From Synaphobranchus kaupii (lineage: Eukaryota; Chordata; Actinopteri; Anguilliformes; Synaphobranchidae): a stretch of 64,000 nucleotides of DNA. Location: NCBI GenBank assembly GCA_029718625.1, contig CM056385.1:19956515-20020514 (forward strand). Direction: 5' to 3'. Both the position numbers and the translations under genes were made by a program. Shown here one piece after another: positions 22,033 through 33,842 of this stretch. The notes beneath the pieces are model-generated. The model worked only from the letters and a program-made list of their open reading frames with translations, was not told the DNA's origin and searched no databases. How positions within the stretch are numbered: position 1 is the first letter of the stretch; every line of letters begins with the position of its first letter.

Positions 22033-23602
22033 CAGTCAAGCCGGAAAGTCTGCACACCCCTTTCACCTTCTCCACGTTTTATTAGGTTACAGACATATTC
22101 TACAATAGATTGAGTTCATTTTTTGTCTCAAAATTCTACACAAAATAGCCCATAATGACAAAGTGAAAACAGGTTTTTTAGACATTTGTGCTAATTTATT
22201 AAAAATCAAAATGTAAAATATCATATGTACACAAGTGTGCACACCCTTTGATATGACACCCAAAAGTGAGCTGAGGTGCATTTTGTTTCCACTGATACTG
22301 CTTGAGATGTTTCTACAACTTAATGGGAGTCCACCTGTGATAAATTCAATTGATTGGACATGATTGGGGATTGCCAACACCTGCCTATATAAGGTCCCAC
22401 AGTTGACAGTGCATGTCAGAGCAAACTCCAAGCCATGGGGTCAAAGGAATTATCTGCAGACCTCAGAAACAGGATTGTGTCAAGGCATAGATCTGGAGAA
22501 GGGTACGGGAAAATCTCTGCAGCTTTACAGGTCCCAAAGAGCACAGTGGCCACCATCATTCGTAAATGGAAGAAGTTTGGAACCACCAAAAATCTTCCTA
22601 GACCTGGCCACCCAGCCAAACTGAGCAATCGGGGAAGACGGGCCTTGGCCAGGGAGGTGAGCAGGAACCTTTGGAGATGGGCGAACCTTTCAGAAGATCA
22701 ACCATCCAGGCAGCACTCCACCAATCAGGCCTTTATGGTAGAGTGGCCAGACGGAAGCCCCTCCTTAGTAAAAGGCACATCACAGCCCACTTGGAGTTTG
22801 CCAAAAGGCACCTAGAGGACTCTCAAACCATGAGAATCAAGATTCTCTGGTCTGATGAAACCAAAATTGAACTTTTTGGCCTGAATACCAAGCGTCATGT
22901 CTGGAGGAAACCAGGCACCGCTCAGCACCTGGCTAATACCATCCCTACAGTGAAGCATGTCGGTGGCAGCATCATGATGTGGGGATTTTTTTCAGCAGTG
23001 GGAACGGGGCGACTAGTCCTGATAGAGGGAAAGATGAATGCAGCTAAGTACACCGAGATCCTTGAAGAAAACCTGCTCCAGAGGGCTCTGGACCTCAGAC
23101 TGGGGCGAAGGTTTACCTTCCAACATGACAATGACCCGAAGCACACAGCCAAGAGAACAAAGGAGTGGCTTCAGAGAAAGTCTGTGCATGTCCTTGAGTG
23201 GCCCAGCCAGAGCCCAGACCTGAATCCAATTGAACATCTGTGGAAAGAGCTGAAAATGGCTGTGTACCGATGCTCCCCATCCAACCTGACGGAGCTTGCA
23301 AGGATATGCCAAGAGGAATGGGCAAAAATGTCCAGAAACAAGTGTGCCAAGCTCGTAGCTTCTTTCCCAAGACGCCTTGAAGCTGTAATCGCTGCCAAAG
23401 GTGCATGTAACCCCTGAATAACCTATTTTTGTCAGTAAAATAAAATTGCATATTTTCTAAAAACCTGTTTTCACTTTGTCATTATTGGCTATTGTGTGTA
23501 GATGTTTGAGGCAAAAAATGAACTCAATCGATTGTAGTATAAGTCTGTAATGTAATAAAACGTGGAGAAGGTGATAGGGGTGTGCAGACTTTCCGGCTTG
23601 AA
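22033..23602 (+). mobile_element. Near full-length Tc1/mariner transposon
   Basis: The left end is CAGTCAAGCCGGAAAGTCTG, next to TA at 22,031-22,032. The right end is the complement, finishing CAGACTTTCCGGCTTGA, with its last bases mutated before a TA-rich flank. Long inverted repeats extend roughly 150-200 bp on each side (CAAAGTGAAAACAGG and its complement), the IR type seen in fish Tc1 elements. The 1.57-kb length is close to that of autonomous Tc1 elements. It contains the transposase described at 22,435-23,417. Confidence 0.95.
22435..23417 (+). pseudogene. Tc1 transposase, frameshifted
   Basis: Tc1 transposases bind the terminal repeats through a paired-like bipartite helix-turn-helix and cut and paste DNA with a DDE catalytic triad. 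The first frame (22,435-22,815) starts MGSKELSADLRNRIVSRH and keeps the N-terminal domain with KSTVATIIRKWKKFGT and a GRPR-like PRPGHPAKLS linker. After about residue 80 (near 22,668) its peptide departs from the family. The second frame, 22,671-23,417, takes over with HQSGLYGRVARRKPLLSKRH. It keeps all catalytic residues: D62 in WSDETK, D153 in FQHDNDPKH and E188 in NPIEHLWKELK, a DD34E spacing. It runs to the usual C-terminus (LEAVIAAKG). A short deletion at the junction, which changes the frame and seems to remove part of the linker, would block production of a complete enzyme. Confidence 0.93.
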
Positions 23603-23627
23603 TATATAATCAGCTGATGTTTATTCA

Positions 23628-23785
23628 CCTGCATTGTGGTCCAGGGCAGTGTGATGTGGGCCAGCCTTGTGACCCAATTACTGAGGTTTAATTCCCCAAT
23701 GTGCCCTTGCGCATGGTACTTAACCTAATTTGCTTAATTAAATTTGCTCAGCTGCTTGTAACCTGTAAAAATATATATTTTCTTT
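23628..23785. repeat. SINE-like dispersed repeat fragment
   Basis: GGTTTAATTCCCCAATGTGC and CATGGTACTTAACCTAATTT resemble the 3' portion of a common fish SINE ('gcccttgagcaaggtacttaacctgaattgc'). The 5' tRNA-like part is not recognisable. Confidence 0.4.
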
Positions 23786-24694
23786 CCCCAATTTGGGATG
23801 CCATTCATGGGCATGCCACAATGCTCATCATGACCTCCATTGTCGATTCGAGAGACTGCCGTTCTCCGAAGAGCATGATGTCAGCCGTTGCTCCTTATCA
23901 CACTGCAGTTCGCAAGCCAGGCTTACACAGACATGAGCATGAGGAAGACGTTTCATGTGTGGCTCAACGGACAAACTTGTGGGGCCCCGATCAACCAGCT
24001 GGGGTCTCCTGTGTGCTATAAGACAAGCTGACTGAAGCCCTCCAATCCCTGGGTGATGCTAGATGCCGATGTGCGTCTCCCTGCACGGCTGCTGGCCACA
24101 GTGCCTCGATGGGATGAGCTGCCAAGCAGCTCCTAAAGGTTTCAAAATTTAAGCAACTCACATCACAGGATGCATACAACACAAATTAAAATTATATGGC
24201 TTGAAATGTATTTTTTACTGTTCTCCATGGCACACTTAAATCCAGTCATCCTCCAAGACATTGCCTTCTTCCTAATTTTCTAATCACTTTATTTTAATGA
24301 CATAACTCCTTGAAAAGAGAAAGTAGCATGAATAATGGAAGACTCAACATTCTTCGACTTCAATGTCACAGACATTCATTTTCAAAATACATAAAAAAAA
24401 GATTATCTTCTGTTTGATTTGCATTGTAGTTACAGTGGAGTTGACAGAATACATACACTGAACTAACAATGGTTCACATAAATATATACATATTTATCGA
24501 TAATAAATTCCATCAAAATGAATTGGTGGCTTTCGCACGCAGCTTGGTGCACCCGGAAATCAATGAAAAAAGTGGAGTTATACAACTTACTATTTTTGTA
24601 CAGGGATAAAAGTTGACAAACTTTTTGTTTTTGCATTAGTTAAAAGTGGGTGAAAGCTAAATTAGAAAGTTTCAATTGGGGCGTGAGTCATGAC
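23786..24694. other. No gene
   Basis: A GC-richer stretch at 23,860-24,130 holds a 106-codon frame without a known domain and may be part of a dispersed repeat. The rest is AT-rich. Confidence 0.35.
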
Positions 24695-24830
24695 AGCTCC
24701 TTACATTTTACAAATTTATTTTTACAGGGACTATGCACATTAATCAACATTATTGTAGATGTGACAGTATTAGCCAACTGCCTAGTTTTCAACTGCAGTC
24801 CCTGGGCATGATGGAAGGAGTCATTAAAAG
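24695..24830. repeat. Dispersed repeat fragment
   Basis: TTTATTTTTACAGGGACTAT followed by GCACATTAATCAACATTATT is text common to a teleost non-LTR-derived repeat. Class uncertain, and only one copy occurs in the window. Confidence 0.4.
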
Positions 24831-27800
24831 ACATGACATAAGAGCAGGACAACAGTCATAAACAGTCAACCAACATAAAATATAAAAAACAATGCAGTGA
24901 TAACCAAACAAAGCATTAGCCATGCATAGCAAGCCATACAAAGTTGAATGGACAGGTAACATTAACATGAGAGGCTTTGAATCAGGCTTTCTTCTGCTGA
25001 ATCTGTACCTGCATGAGGAGAATAAGCGGACCTGGCAGGCCAACATATCAACCCCCAACTGGGATGGGCATCAGTGGCAACTTGGGCACAGGCATCAATT
25101 ATCTATCTGTGGAAGAAGAAGGGAGAGCGGAAACTGCTCCTCTTCCGCGTCCGCTAATGAAAATCCCAATTATTCCGGGCAAATTGCCCGAATGACTCCA
25201 CGGTCGCATGAAGGGATTGATTCCGCTTTTGTCTCTCTCGACGCAAGAGGGGGAGGTGGTGGGGCGGGTGGTGACGGGGGACTGTCAGATGGCGTCCCAT
25301 GTGGTCGAGCTCTGTCACTGAGGCGAGTGTGCGATTCCGGGTAATCCGCAGACAGGGGCATCGCTCTGCTTGTGTGGAACGGGCCAGGGGGGACCGCTGG
25401 GTTTGAGCAGGTGCCATGGACCAATCCTGGAGATGAACTGGGGCTGACCTGAGACCAAACAGTCTGAAACGCACACAGCTCTACCACTGCCGAATGACTG
25501 CAAGTTTGAAACTTCAAGTCTGTTGTGTCCTAATTGAACTGGCTCTGGCATCTCAGCATCTTGCACAACACAGCCTACATACTCCTTTTCCACTTTAGCA
25601 GTGGGCATGATCAGTGATCATTGTAGCAGACACATACATGGCATCCTATCCCATCCATTTGGGTATTTACGGAAGTGAATGAACCAAGGAAATTATTATG
25701 TATACGTGACTGGTGCTGGTAAAAAGGTTCACAAGTAGCACAGGGTGATCAATTGGCTCCTAATTGGTAAAAGTGTGGACACGGCCACTAAAACTAACCT
25801 TTTGGTAGAAATGGATAATGCAAGTGAACATTAAAAATAAAACATTAACATAAACTAATAAATAATAATAAATAATAAATAATAAACTAATAAATAATGG
25901 TGTATTTAAAGTCCAAAGTCAGGTGTGCAATAATGCAATAGTGTGCAATAGCAGAGTCCTGCTCTAGTCAGATGTGCAATAGCACAGTGTTCAATGCAGC
26001 CAGCCAAGGAAGGATCTGCTGAGGTAATGACGTGTATTTATTCCAACAAGTTGTAGTTTGAATATAGAAACTTGGTAGCAACATACTTTTTAAAACCATA
26101 TAAAAGCTTCAGAATTCATGGTTAAGATATTAATATGTGAAATTTATGTCGTAGAACAAACGTGAAAATTCTCTTCGGATTATATTAACCACAGACCTTA
26201 TACTCGGCACAAATCTGAAAACCCTATGGGAAGAAAGCATTGGAAATCTGGCAAGGGAACCCATGGATCAAAAATGCAAACTCAGTTACTCTGCCACCTC
26301 AAACTGAAGCACGCCCCTGACAAACATGATTTTAACAAGCATATTTGTGTTACTTATTACAGGTATTTAGAGATCCTTAAAATGGTGTATATTATATTAA
26401 GTGGCTTCTTTTTCACATGGAAAAAAAAAAAAAAACAGACATGCAGACTTGCGGACCGTTTTACCAGCTCATACCACATATAATTTGCCAAGCAGCTCCA
26501 TTACATTGAGATAATTAATTGACTTCTACTGTAACCTTATCCTACAACATTCTGGTTACATGCCCCCGTTTATTCCAGAAGTTTCAACCGAAGTTCATGA
26601 CTCAGGCCATTAGTCAATAACCTTTGACTAGCAATTACTAGAATTATGGTATATAATTTATCATCAGTTTCTGTATAATACTGAAATAATATGATGGATA
26701 CAGTTTTTCTGCCAAGGTAACATTGGAATGAAATAGAAACCTCAGCGTGATGATTCATCAAAATATAGATTTTACATAGTTTTTAAATGCTGGTAAATAC
26801 TGCAATATGAAAAAAAGTAACACAAGTATCTATAGGCTACAGTGTTTTGGTGTTAAATAGTATAATGTCATATAATAACTCACATGCATGGGTGCACATA
26901 CATATCTTTCATTAACAATATAAATGCACACTTTGTGTCTTTAAGCTGTGGTAAACTGAAACATTTGATTATATTTGTAACAAACACGAGTTGGCATTGC
27001 CCTTGCTATTTTTATGCAATCAAATTAAACCAATAAAACACAATGTATTAACTCCTTAAATTTTGTGACATTAACTGGACATTACAAAAGTCATCCTAAA
27101 GTAGCAAGTTTATTTTCACATAGTTTGATATCCTGCTGCGCTACAGAGAACATTATACTGAATTTAGCATGCTTGAAATGTTGTGATGCAAACATCGCTT
27201 TTAGTATGAAAAGGCGTTTATGGCTTGACCAATAATTTGGAAGCATTGGTGTCCGTTAAAACTCATTTCCACTGGCTTGAATATCCTACTTCCTGCTGCC
27301 ATATTGAGATAGTGCAAGGAAAGTAGCCTTTAATGAGATAAGGAACCAGATTAATCTGGAGGGTTTGATTGTATTGCATTTGCCCTTAAACGGTCTAAGT
27401 GCATTTGACTGAAACAGGCCCCTAGACTTTTATAGTGCAGAGTCCAGAATGCATACCATCAATGGCAGGTATTACATAAACTAATTCATTTGAATCATGA
27501 TGTCAGAGATAAACCATTATTATTTATTTATTTGTATTTTTTTGTGATAAAATCTTTCACAATCTGTATTTCCTTCTATCTAAATGCTTGACTGAATTGG
27601 GCCGAATAGGCTTTAGGCTTTCTCTGGTTTTTCTACAGACAAATTGGCAAGCATGCCAAAAGTTTCAGAAAATCATTCCCAACTCATACATTTCCATGAG
27701 TGGTTATTAATGCGTATTTTATTTTACTGTACAGTGGCACTTCAAAATTTAAACCTTGTGGGACTCTTCTTGTTCAAACCTAAAGCCATTTTCTCCTTGT

Positions 27801-28731
27801 CAGATAGCATTATGGTAAGAATCGGGTACATATAAAAATTGATGGGGCAATATAGGAGAAATGTAGATGGCTGCAAAAGAAGACTTCGCTGTGCTGTTCA
27901 GCCACCCACTCTGCACTGTGCCTGACAGTGTCTTTCACATGAAATCCAATTTGTATATTCAATGGTGATTTTTAAATGTATTTATTTATCTTTATTTAAA
28001 AATATTATTTCTATATTCTTAAACCTTTATTCTTATTTCTATATTCTTTTTTTTAAATCTTTGACATGACCTGCAACATAATGTATGTAACAATTTTTCA
28101 ACATAATACATGAAAAATATCATGCCACTTTTTTTGTTACATTTTGTGTTACATAAAGATAAGGACAAGTGCAATCATATGTGATGGACTGAAGGATCAG
28201 AATTCCAATCCATGAGAAATGCAAAGCAAACCACCCACCCCCAGCCAACACTACCACACCGCCACAATATTCCTAACAACTCATCTTTCCCCTAAAAAGT
28301 ATTATTGTTAACAATCTATCACCATAATGGCAGTAAAATCAGTTTGATATAGTTTCACAAGTCATTTTTTTCATATGGAACAGAGGGAAGAGAGGGGATT
28401 CAGAATCAGAGGCCCTGCAGTACAAGGCTGCTTCAGATTTATGCATTCAGACGATTTGTCATGATACTTGAAGCAGAAGGACCCTGTTGGCCTTGCTTGG
28501 ATTTTAATGATCCTCACTGGGATTTGACCGGCCCCCTTTCTGATGTATCGTATGCGCCCACTGAGGAACCATGACGTTTCATACTATGTCACTCTGGTGC
28601 AATAGGGCAAAGACATTACATGGGAGAAGGATAGAAGATTTACAAAAAGCCTGCGACAGTTTTTAGTCAGTTTCGGCAAATATTCCAGATAAAAATAATG
28701 CATTTTATTAACGGAAGCACTTTTGCACATT
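24831..28731. other. No supported gene; mainly AT-rich unique DNA
   Basis: Bases 25,010-25,560 are GC-rich with overlapping frames of 106-140 codons on both strands. None shows a known domain or convincing splice pair, so the segment could be a conserved non-coding element or chance. AATAAATAAT arrays occur at 25,855-25,900 and an A run at 26,420-26,435. The rest is AT-rich with no recognised repeat. Confidence 0.35.
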
Positions 28732-29690
28732 GGGCCTCATTCATGAAGCGTTCCTAAATATGCGCGTACATTTATGTACGAAACGAGTTGGTACAAAAAA
28801 TTTACGCCGGTTTCATCAAACCGTGTGGGAAAAGCAGATTTTTTCATATTCATGTACGTATGTTCATACACGTAAATGACAAGCGCGTTCTCGTTATTTT
28901 GTGATTAGCATAAATCCACGCCCATGAATTGCCTTATATGGAGGTTGTCACTTCCATTTCATACAAAGTCAAAATGGCCCAGAAAAAGCAAAGGAAATAA
29001 TTATTCCGACACTGGAATCAAAGTTGTATTAGCAGATGTTCAATCAAGGAAAATAAATAGTTTAGTATTGTCTGTTCCAGTGTCATAAAGTAAATAGTAA
29101 AGTAGCCTCCATGGTAAAGTAAAAAGACCTGGCAGGATATAACATGCAGGAAATGCAGAATCTCCTGTCAAACATGCTAGTGCAAGCCTATCTGCATCGG
29201 ACGAGCGCCTTTCCTCTATCTGCTAAGCACTATGGTCTTTCTCGCAGCCTGGAAATAAATAAAATTATTTATTAATTAATTTTGTCATTTTGTTTGTGTA
29301 CGGTGCATGTAAGAGGTGGTTTGAAATCCCGATCCCCTAGTGATGGAAAGAGGTAGTTTGGAATCTACACTCTGACACAGTGAACAGTTCTAAATTTGAC
29401 GTAGCTACACCAATAAGTCTCTCGCCGCAGCGTTCTGCAAACTGAAGCTGTTGTGGGTCCCACCCGTCTATGGTCCCACCAGGAAACCTGGCCAGGACGT
29501 TGAGCAATACATTTCGCATGACATATGAGCTGCACATATGTGACAGCCCTTTCTATGCATATTTTGCAAACGTATCTTCGGATGGAGCCTTGAGGCTATG
29601 TTTGTGCAGTAGCCTACAGTTACAGCACCAATAGCATTGGGCAGGTTGACAAATTCATAAAAACCCAAAAACAACTAATCAGCCATACAT
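28732..29690 (-). mobile_element. Decayed PIF/Harbinger element
   Basis: The left terminus GGGCCTCATTCATGAAGCGT, followed by TACG-rich short repeats, is typical of teleost Harbinger ends. About 600 bp further in lies a transposase remnant on the minus strand. The opposite terminus was not found, so the right limit given is only the end of recognisable coding sequence. A short 'MAQKKQRK' start at about 28,974 on the plus strand is immediately closed by a stop. Confidence 0.6.
29337..29674 (-). pseudogene. Harbinger (HARBI1-like) transposase fragment
   Basis: Two overlapping minus-strand frames together resemble the central DDE_Tnp_4 domain. The first reads FYEFVNLPNAIGAVTVGYCT then MHRKGCHICAAHMSCEMY, matching the family pattern LPNxIGAxDxTHI... 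NRKGxHSxNxQxxCD. The second (29,337-29,537) continues LARFPGGTIDGWDPQQLQFA, matching the PGSTHDSxIL motif. The first catalytic aspartate is lost in the garbled VGYCT segment, while an aspartate persists in GGTIDG. The frames overlap out of phase and neither exceeds 70 codons, so it is inactive. Harbinger transposase normally acts in the nucleus with a Myb/SANT partner. A remnant of that domain type is at 8.3 kb but is not linked to this copy. Confidence 0.65.
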
Positions 29691-31505
29691 CACTCTCAGC
29701 CAACAAATAGCTTTTGTGCGATTCTAATTATGCATTTGGAGCCAAGTCCTCCAACAGCACAAGGTTAGCCATTGCAATGCTGGCTATACATACCTGTAAG
29801 TCATTTTATAGCAAATTTCGTTCAGTGGTTAAATGTGTGTTTTAAGTAGCTTATTTAACGTCATATACTAACATTTAAATGTTATCAATTCAGAAAAATA
29901 GTAGCCTACTGGGAGCACAAATAATGTTATGGGTCTAATTCAACAAATTCATAGCCTACAATTGATAGGCTTGCTTTTTACAGTTGTAATTATTATGTTT
30001 GAATTGTGCACTTCAAAGGCTACATTTAGTCTTGTGAATTTAACTGAAAATAAAAATAAATTCATGTTCATATATTCAGATATTCAGAAGTAACATTTAG
30101 TGGGATTTAGAATTTATGTATCAGGTACGCGTGGTCCTGAGCTTTCTTTGTACACCAAGTGAACCTTAATCCATGACTTGTTGAAGTGAATGCACTGGTT
30201 TAGATTTTTTAAATTGCACTTAATGTTCTACTATGGCACTGATCTGACTTCTCACAATACCTTAGGGTGGTTTAACCATAATGTTTGTAAATAAATCTCA
30301 TTTTCCCTCAACTTATTCAAGACTCAAACAAGATGCAAATTAGTTTGGGGGCAGACGAGCATTAATATGCAAGGTATTGTGTGATAGTTATGTAGCAAGA
30401 AGTAATTACCTGTTGATGAGAGCTATCAAAATGTATGGGCACTCCTTGAAGTATTATTGCAATATATATCAATGTTTTGAAGTTACTTGATAATGGGCAA
30501 GTCATGCCAACATAATTAGGGAAGTGTAAAAATGAAAAAGGACCAGGGTTTAAAGCAAAATCAGAGGTTAAACCTTATGTATGTATTTTTTTCATATTTT
30601 TATGAATTTATAGTTTAAACACTATTATAATCAAAATGATTCAAAATCATAGCAAGCACTGGGTTGCTGACTACACATACATAACAACTGCATACAGTTC
30701 CTGGCCAGAGGGTGTATGTTACAATGAGAAAGGGCAGAATTCACAACAAAGTCTTTGTGCTTTGCAAAATCGCAATATTCAAACAGTCATATCTCCAGAA
30801 ATATTTGAGTTCAAGTGATACCGCATTTTGTAGCTCTGATTCTGTACTTTAACATGAGATGAAAAACTCAAAAAGTCTAATTTTGAAACATGTATCTGAC
30901 GCAGGGATCCGGTCACATATTATAACTTGGCCTTTTCAGGTCGGGCTTATTTAAGCATGGCAACCGCAACTTCCGCAACCCGGTTATCATCGGAAAAGGG
31001 GTCGCAAAGAAATGCGACGGGCAGCTGCACAAGGGCACAGCGACAGACCGTCACTCGCTTCACTGTACGCTGTTCATGCTTCTGAGATGATGATGTATCC
31101 GAACCGACGGGTTGCGCCGAGACGGACGTTAATTGGAAACGTGACAGACCCTTCCCTGTGTGGCGAGCCCAAGCAGGTGAGGGCGTGGGACTTGTGGGAG
31201 GCATGAGCGATTAAAACGAGGACGGACACTGACATTTAGACATGAGTTTTTGCTGTCTCTTTGTTCTTACCAATTTGCCGTGTCTGAACAGTTATATATA
31301 CAGGTAATGATGAACGTACCCAGTGGAGTGTAACTTGTCATGTCCCGTGCCTCCACGTCTTAAGTCTACGTTTGGTTTTTCAGTTTATACTGTATGTATT
31401 TTCTATCTGGTAGTCCGTTCCGTGTTTTCCCTCTCTCCCTCCATTTTGTGTCTCCACTTCCCCGCAATTGTGTTTTCTCATTCGTTTCGTCGCACCTATT
31501 TTATT
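29691..31505. other. No supported gene
   Basis: AT-rich DNA to 30,930. A GC-richer island at 30,930-31,210 contains a 43-codon ATG frame at 30,958 and an 85-codon minus frame, but no known domain. It may be a CpG-rich conserved or regulatory segment, but nothing in the sequence proves it. Confidence 0.3.
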
Positions 31506-31509
31506 TTAT

Positions 31510-32605
31510 TATTTTATTAGCCTTTATTTTACCAGGAAGTCCCATTGAGATTCAAAATCTCTTTTCCAAGAAATGGCAGCAGGGGTTACAGAGTAAACAC
31601 ATAAAACATACAATACAGTAGGACACAAAGTAGTAAAAAAAAAATATGTACAATAAAAAAAGAAAAAAGGTCAAAGTCACAAATCTAGATCAGAAACAGG
31701 AGCACACATCTTGCATAAGACTGTGAATAATTTGTTTAAAATGACTTAGAGGAACAAAGTGGTCAAGCTGGAGCTTTGACTGGAGATTGTTCCAAGACCA
31801 GGGTGCAAAGTAATCAAAAGCCTTTTCACCAAAAACAGTTCTGATTCTGGGGACTTTAAGAAGAATGCAGGACTGTGATCTTAAACTATAGGCATTGGTG
31901 GATATTTGGAGAGTGGTCAAGTAAGAGGGCAGTTTACCAGTGATTGTCATCATTCATCTGGTGGCTAGTGAATTCCAGTGTAATTGCTGATACAGGACAC
32001 AGTGGTGAGTTAATGGTTTGAGGTTAGTAATAAAACGTAAAGCTGAGTGATAGAGGGAATCAAGGGTCTGGAGTGCGGAAACTGGGGCGTGCATATAAAT
32101 AATGTCACAATAATCTAGAACTGGCATGAAGGTGGAGGAAACTAATCTTTGCCTGGCGTATTGAGAAAAGCAGGATTTGTTTCGAAAAAAGAAACCAAGC
32201 TTAACTCTGAGTTATTTTGTCAATTTACTGATGTGCTCTTTGAAGTTTAGGTCCTTATCCAGCCAGACTCCCAGGTATTTATAGCTCGTAACATATTCAA
32301 TGTTTGTGTTATTCGCTGCTGTAATGGGCCGAGTTGATGGAGTAAGGGACTTTGTGCGAGAAAATGTCATAAGCTTGGTCTTGTCAGCATTCAGTACAAG
32401 TCGGAGCTGAGTTAAATTATCCTGCAAGGTGTTAAAAGCAGACTGGAGTTTGGATAGAGCACGGGGGGGCAGTAGAGGGGGCAGTAGAGTACAAAACAGT
32501 GTCATCCGCGTAAAATTTTTACCTTTTAAGTAAGTAAATATCAAATTAATCAGATGTGCTTGAAGGAACATACTTCTGCTTAATTTAGTCACCCTCCAGT
32601 TCAAA
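31510..32605 (-). pseudogene. Non-LTR retrotransposon (LINE), 5'-truncated reverse transcriptase
   Basis: On the minus strand, the catalytic box FYADDTVLY is encoded at about 32,490-32,515, one frame off from what follows. The frame 32,212-32,604 then gives ALSKLQSAFNTLQDNL, LVLNADKTKLMTFSRTK and YKYLGVWLDKDLNFKEHI, the standard palm/thumb sequence of fish LINE reverse transcriptases. A later frame (31,690-31,953) gives KVPRIRTVFGEKAFDYFAPW, the C-terminal region. The element ends with a 3' UTR whose complement reads CAATGGGACTTCCTGGTAAA, then AATAAAGG and an AT-rich tail near 31,505. The frameshift after YADD and a shift before the C-terminus show it is dead. The clade (L2/CR1/Rex-like) is not resolved. 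Confidence 0.85.
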
Positions 32606-32929
32606 TCACTAACTGCTATGCGATCAACAGTGAAGACTTTGCAATAATATTACTGGGCGGGCATGTCAGAGTACTTTACGCTGGGCCGCCTTCATTGTAA
32701 GGTTGAGGGGCATTCATTTTTAAGCAGATTGTTTAATGTGTCTGATCGGCTTTCATCTGTTAAAAGCTTGGTAATGGGCTGCTTGTTATATATAGTAATA
32801 TGTATTACAAGATAGAGATATGGGATATTTTTGGGGAAGAAATAAAGGGAATTGCATCATAACAATGAGAGAGAAAGGCTTACCTATCACAGTGTGGATT
32901 TCCCTTTTCTTTTAAAATGAGCATACCTG
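32606..32929. other. No gene
   Basis: No recognised feature in this stretch upstream of the 5'-truncated LINE. Confidence 0.4.
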
Positions 32930-33165
32930 GAGTTGCTGGGTGGCTCATCGTGTTAAGTGCATGAATAGTGCATGAATGGACCCCACGGAGATCGATAGTG
33001 CTCACTGCGGCCGGGATTCCCGTCGGGCAGCGCATAATTGGCAGTAGCTCTGCCCGGGGTTAGGGAAGGTTCCACACTGGGGTCAATGACTCATCACTCT
33101 CCAGTGACCCCCGGGCACCTGCAGTCTGCTTCTTAAACACTCACATGAAGGGAAGGTCTACACTC
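32930..33165. repeat. SINE-like dispersed repeat
   Basis: GGTGGCTCATCGTGTTAAGT near the start recalls a tRNA-derived A-box region. The later block CCAGTGACCCCCGGGCACCT with GCAGTCTGC is shared in altered form with 44,970-45,010. I could not place a convincing B box, so SINE identity is tentative. Confidence 0.45.
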
Positions 33166-33839
33166 TCCTGCATAGGCTGTGGATATATTGCAGCTATTTA
33201 GGATTAAAAAATGCATCTACCTTCCTTTAGTATTAACTATAACTGACCACACATTTCCAATGTGTATTAAACACACTAACCTTTGGCAAGTTTCTGCTCA
33301 CTCAATTTAGGGTTGATTCACTGACAGAGGAATGTTCTACATTAAACAGTAGAACATTGAGGTCCAGAGCAAAGCCTTTGTGCAATGATGTGATGCACCA
33401 TGTGACACACAGTCCAAATACTATGTCTAAATGAATATATTTTCAAGAATAAGTCTAGCCATATTGGATAAAACCTTGTTTTAAAAATTTTAAATAGGTT
33501 GACATTAACCGCAGAGCTTAATATCATCTGATAATATTCTGTTTGAAGCCACCATTTTAAAGAGTCTACAGAAAGATTTGACCCTTGATGTCGCCTCTGA
33601 ACTTCAGATGGAAAATTTGATTCAGCAGTGGTGATGAAATGTCCAATATGATGAAATTCATCATTTTGTGACACATTTTGTGGCATGTTTCATTATGAAA
33701 GATATTCATCCTCAACAGTACATGAGTGAAAACCCAACATTTATGTCCCAAATTTGCTGCACGGTACAGAGATTGCTATGAGCTGTGTACATGATCATTG
33801 TGTGGTATAGATTTTGCTATATTATTGCCTATTAATCAT
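33166..33839. other. No gene
   Basis: A 10-bp perfect hairpin lies at 33,331-33,358 (AATGTTCTAC / GTAGAACATT). The 114-codon minus frame at 33,342-33,686 has no recognised domain. Confidence 0.4.
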
Positions 33840-33842
33840 ATG

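Noticed and set aside
24922..25344. 140-codon ORF
   Set aside because: Frames on both strands are equally open because of GC-rich composition, and no domain is recognisable.
32930..33165. tRNA gene
   Set aside because: Only an A-box-like segment is visible, with no B box or cloverleaf. More likely a SINE-like repeat.
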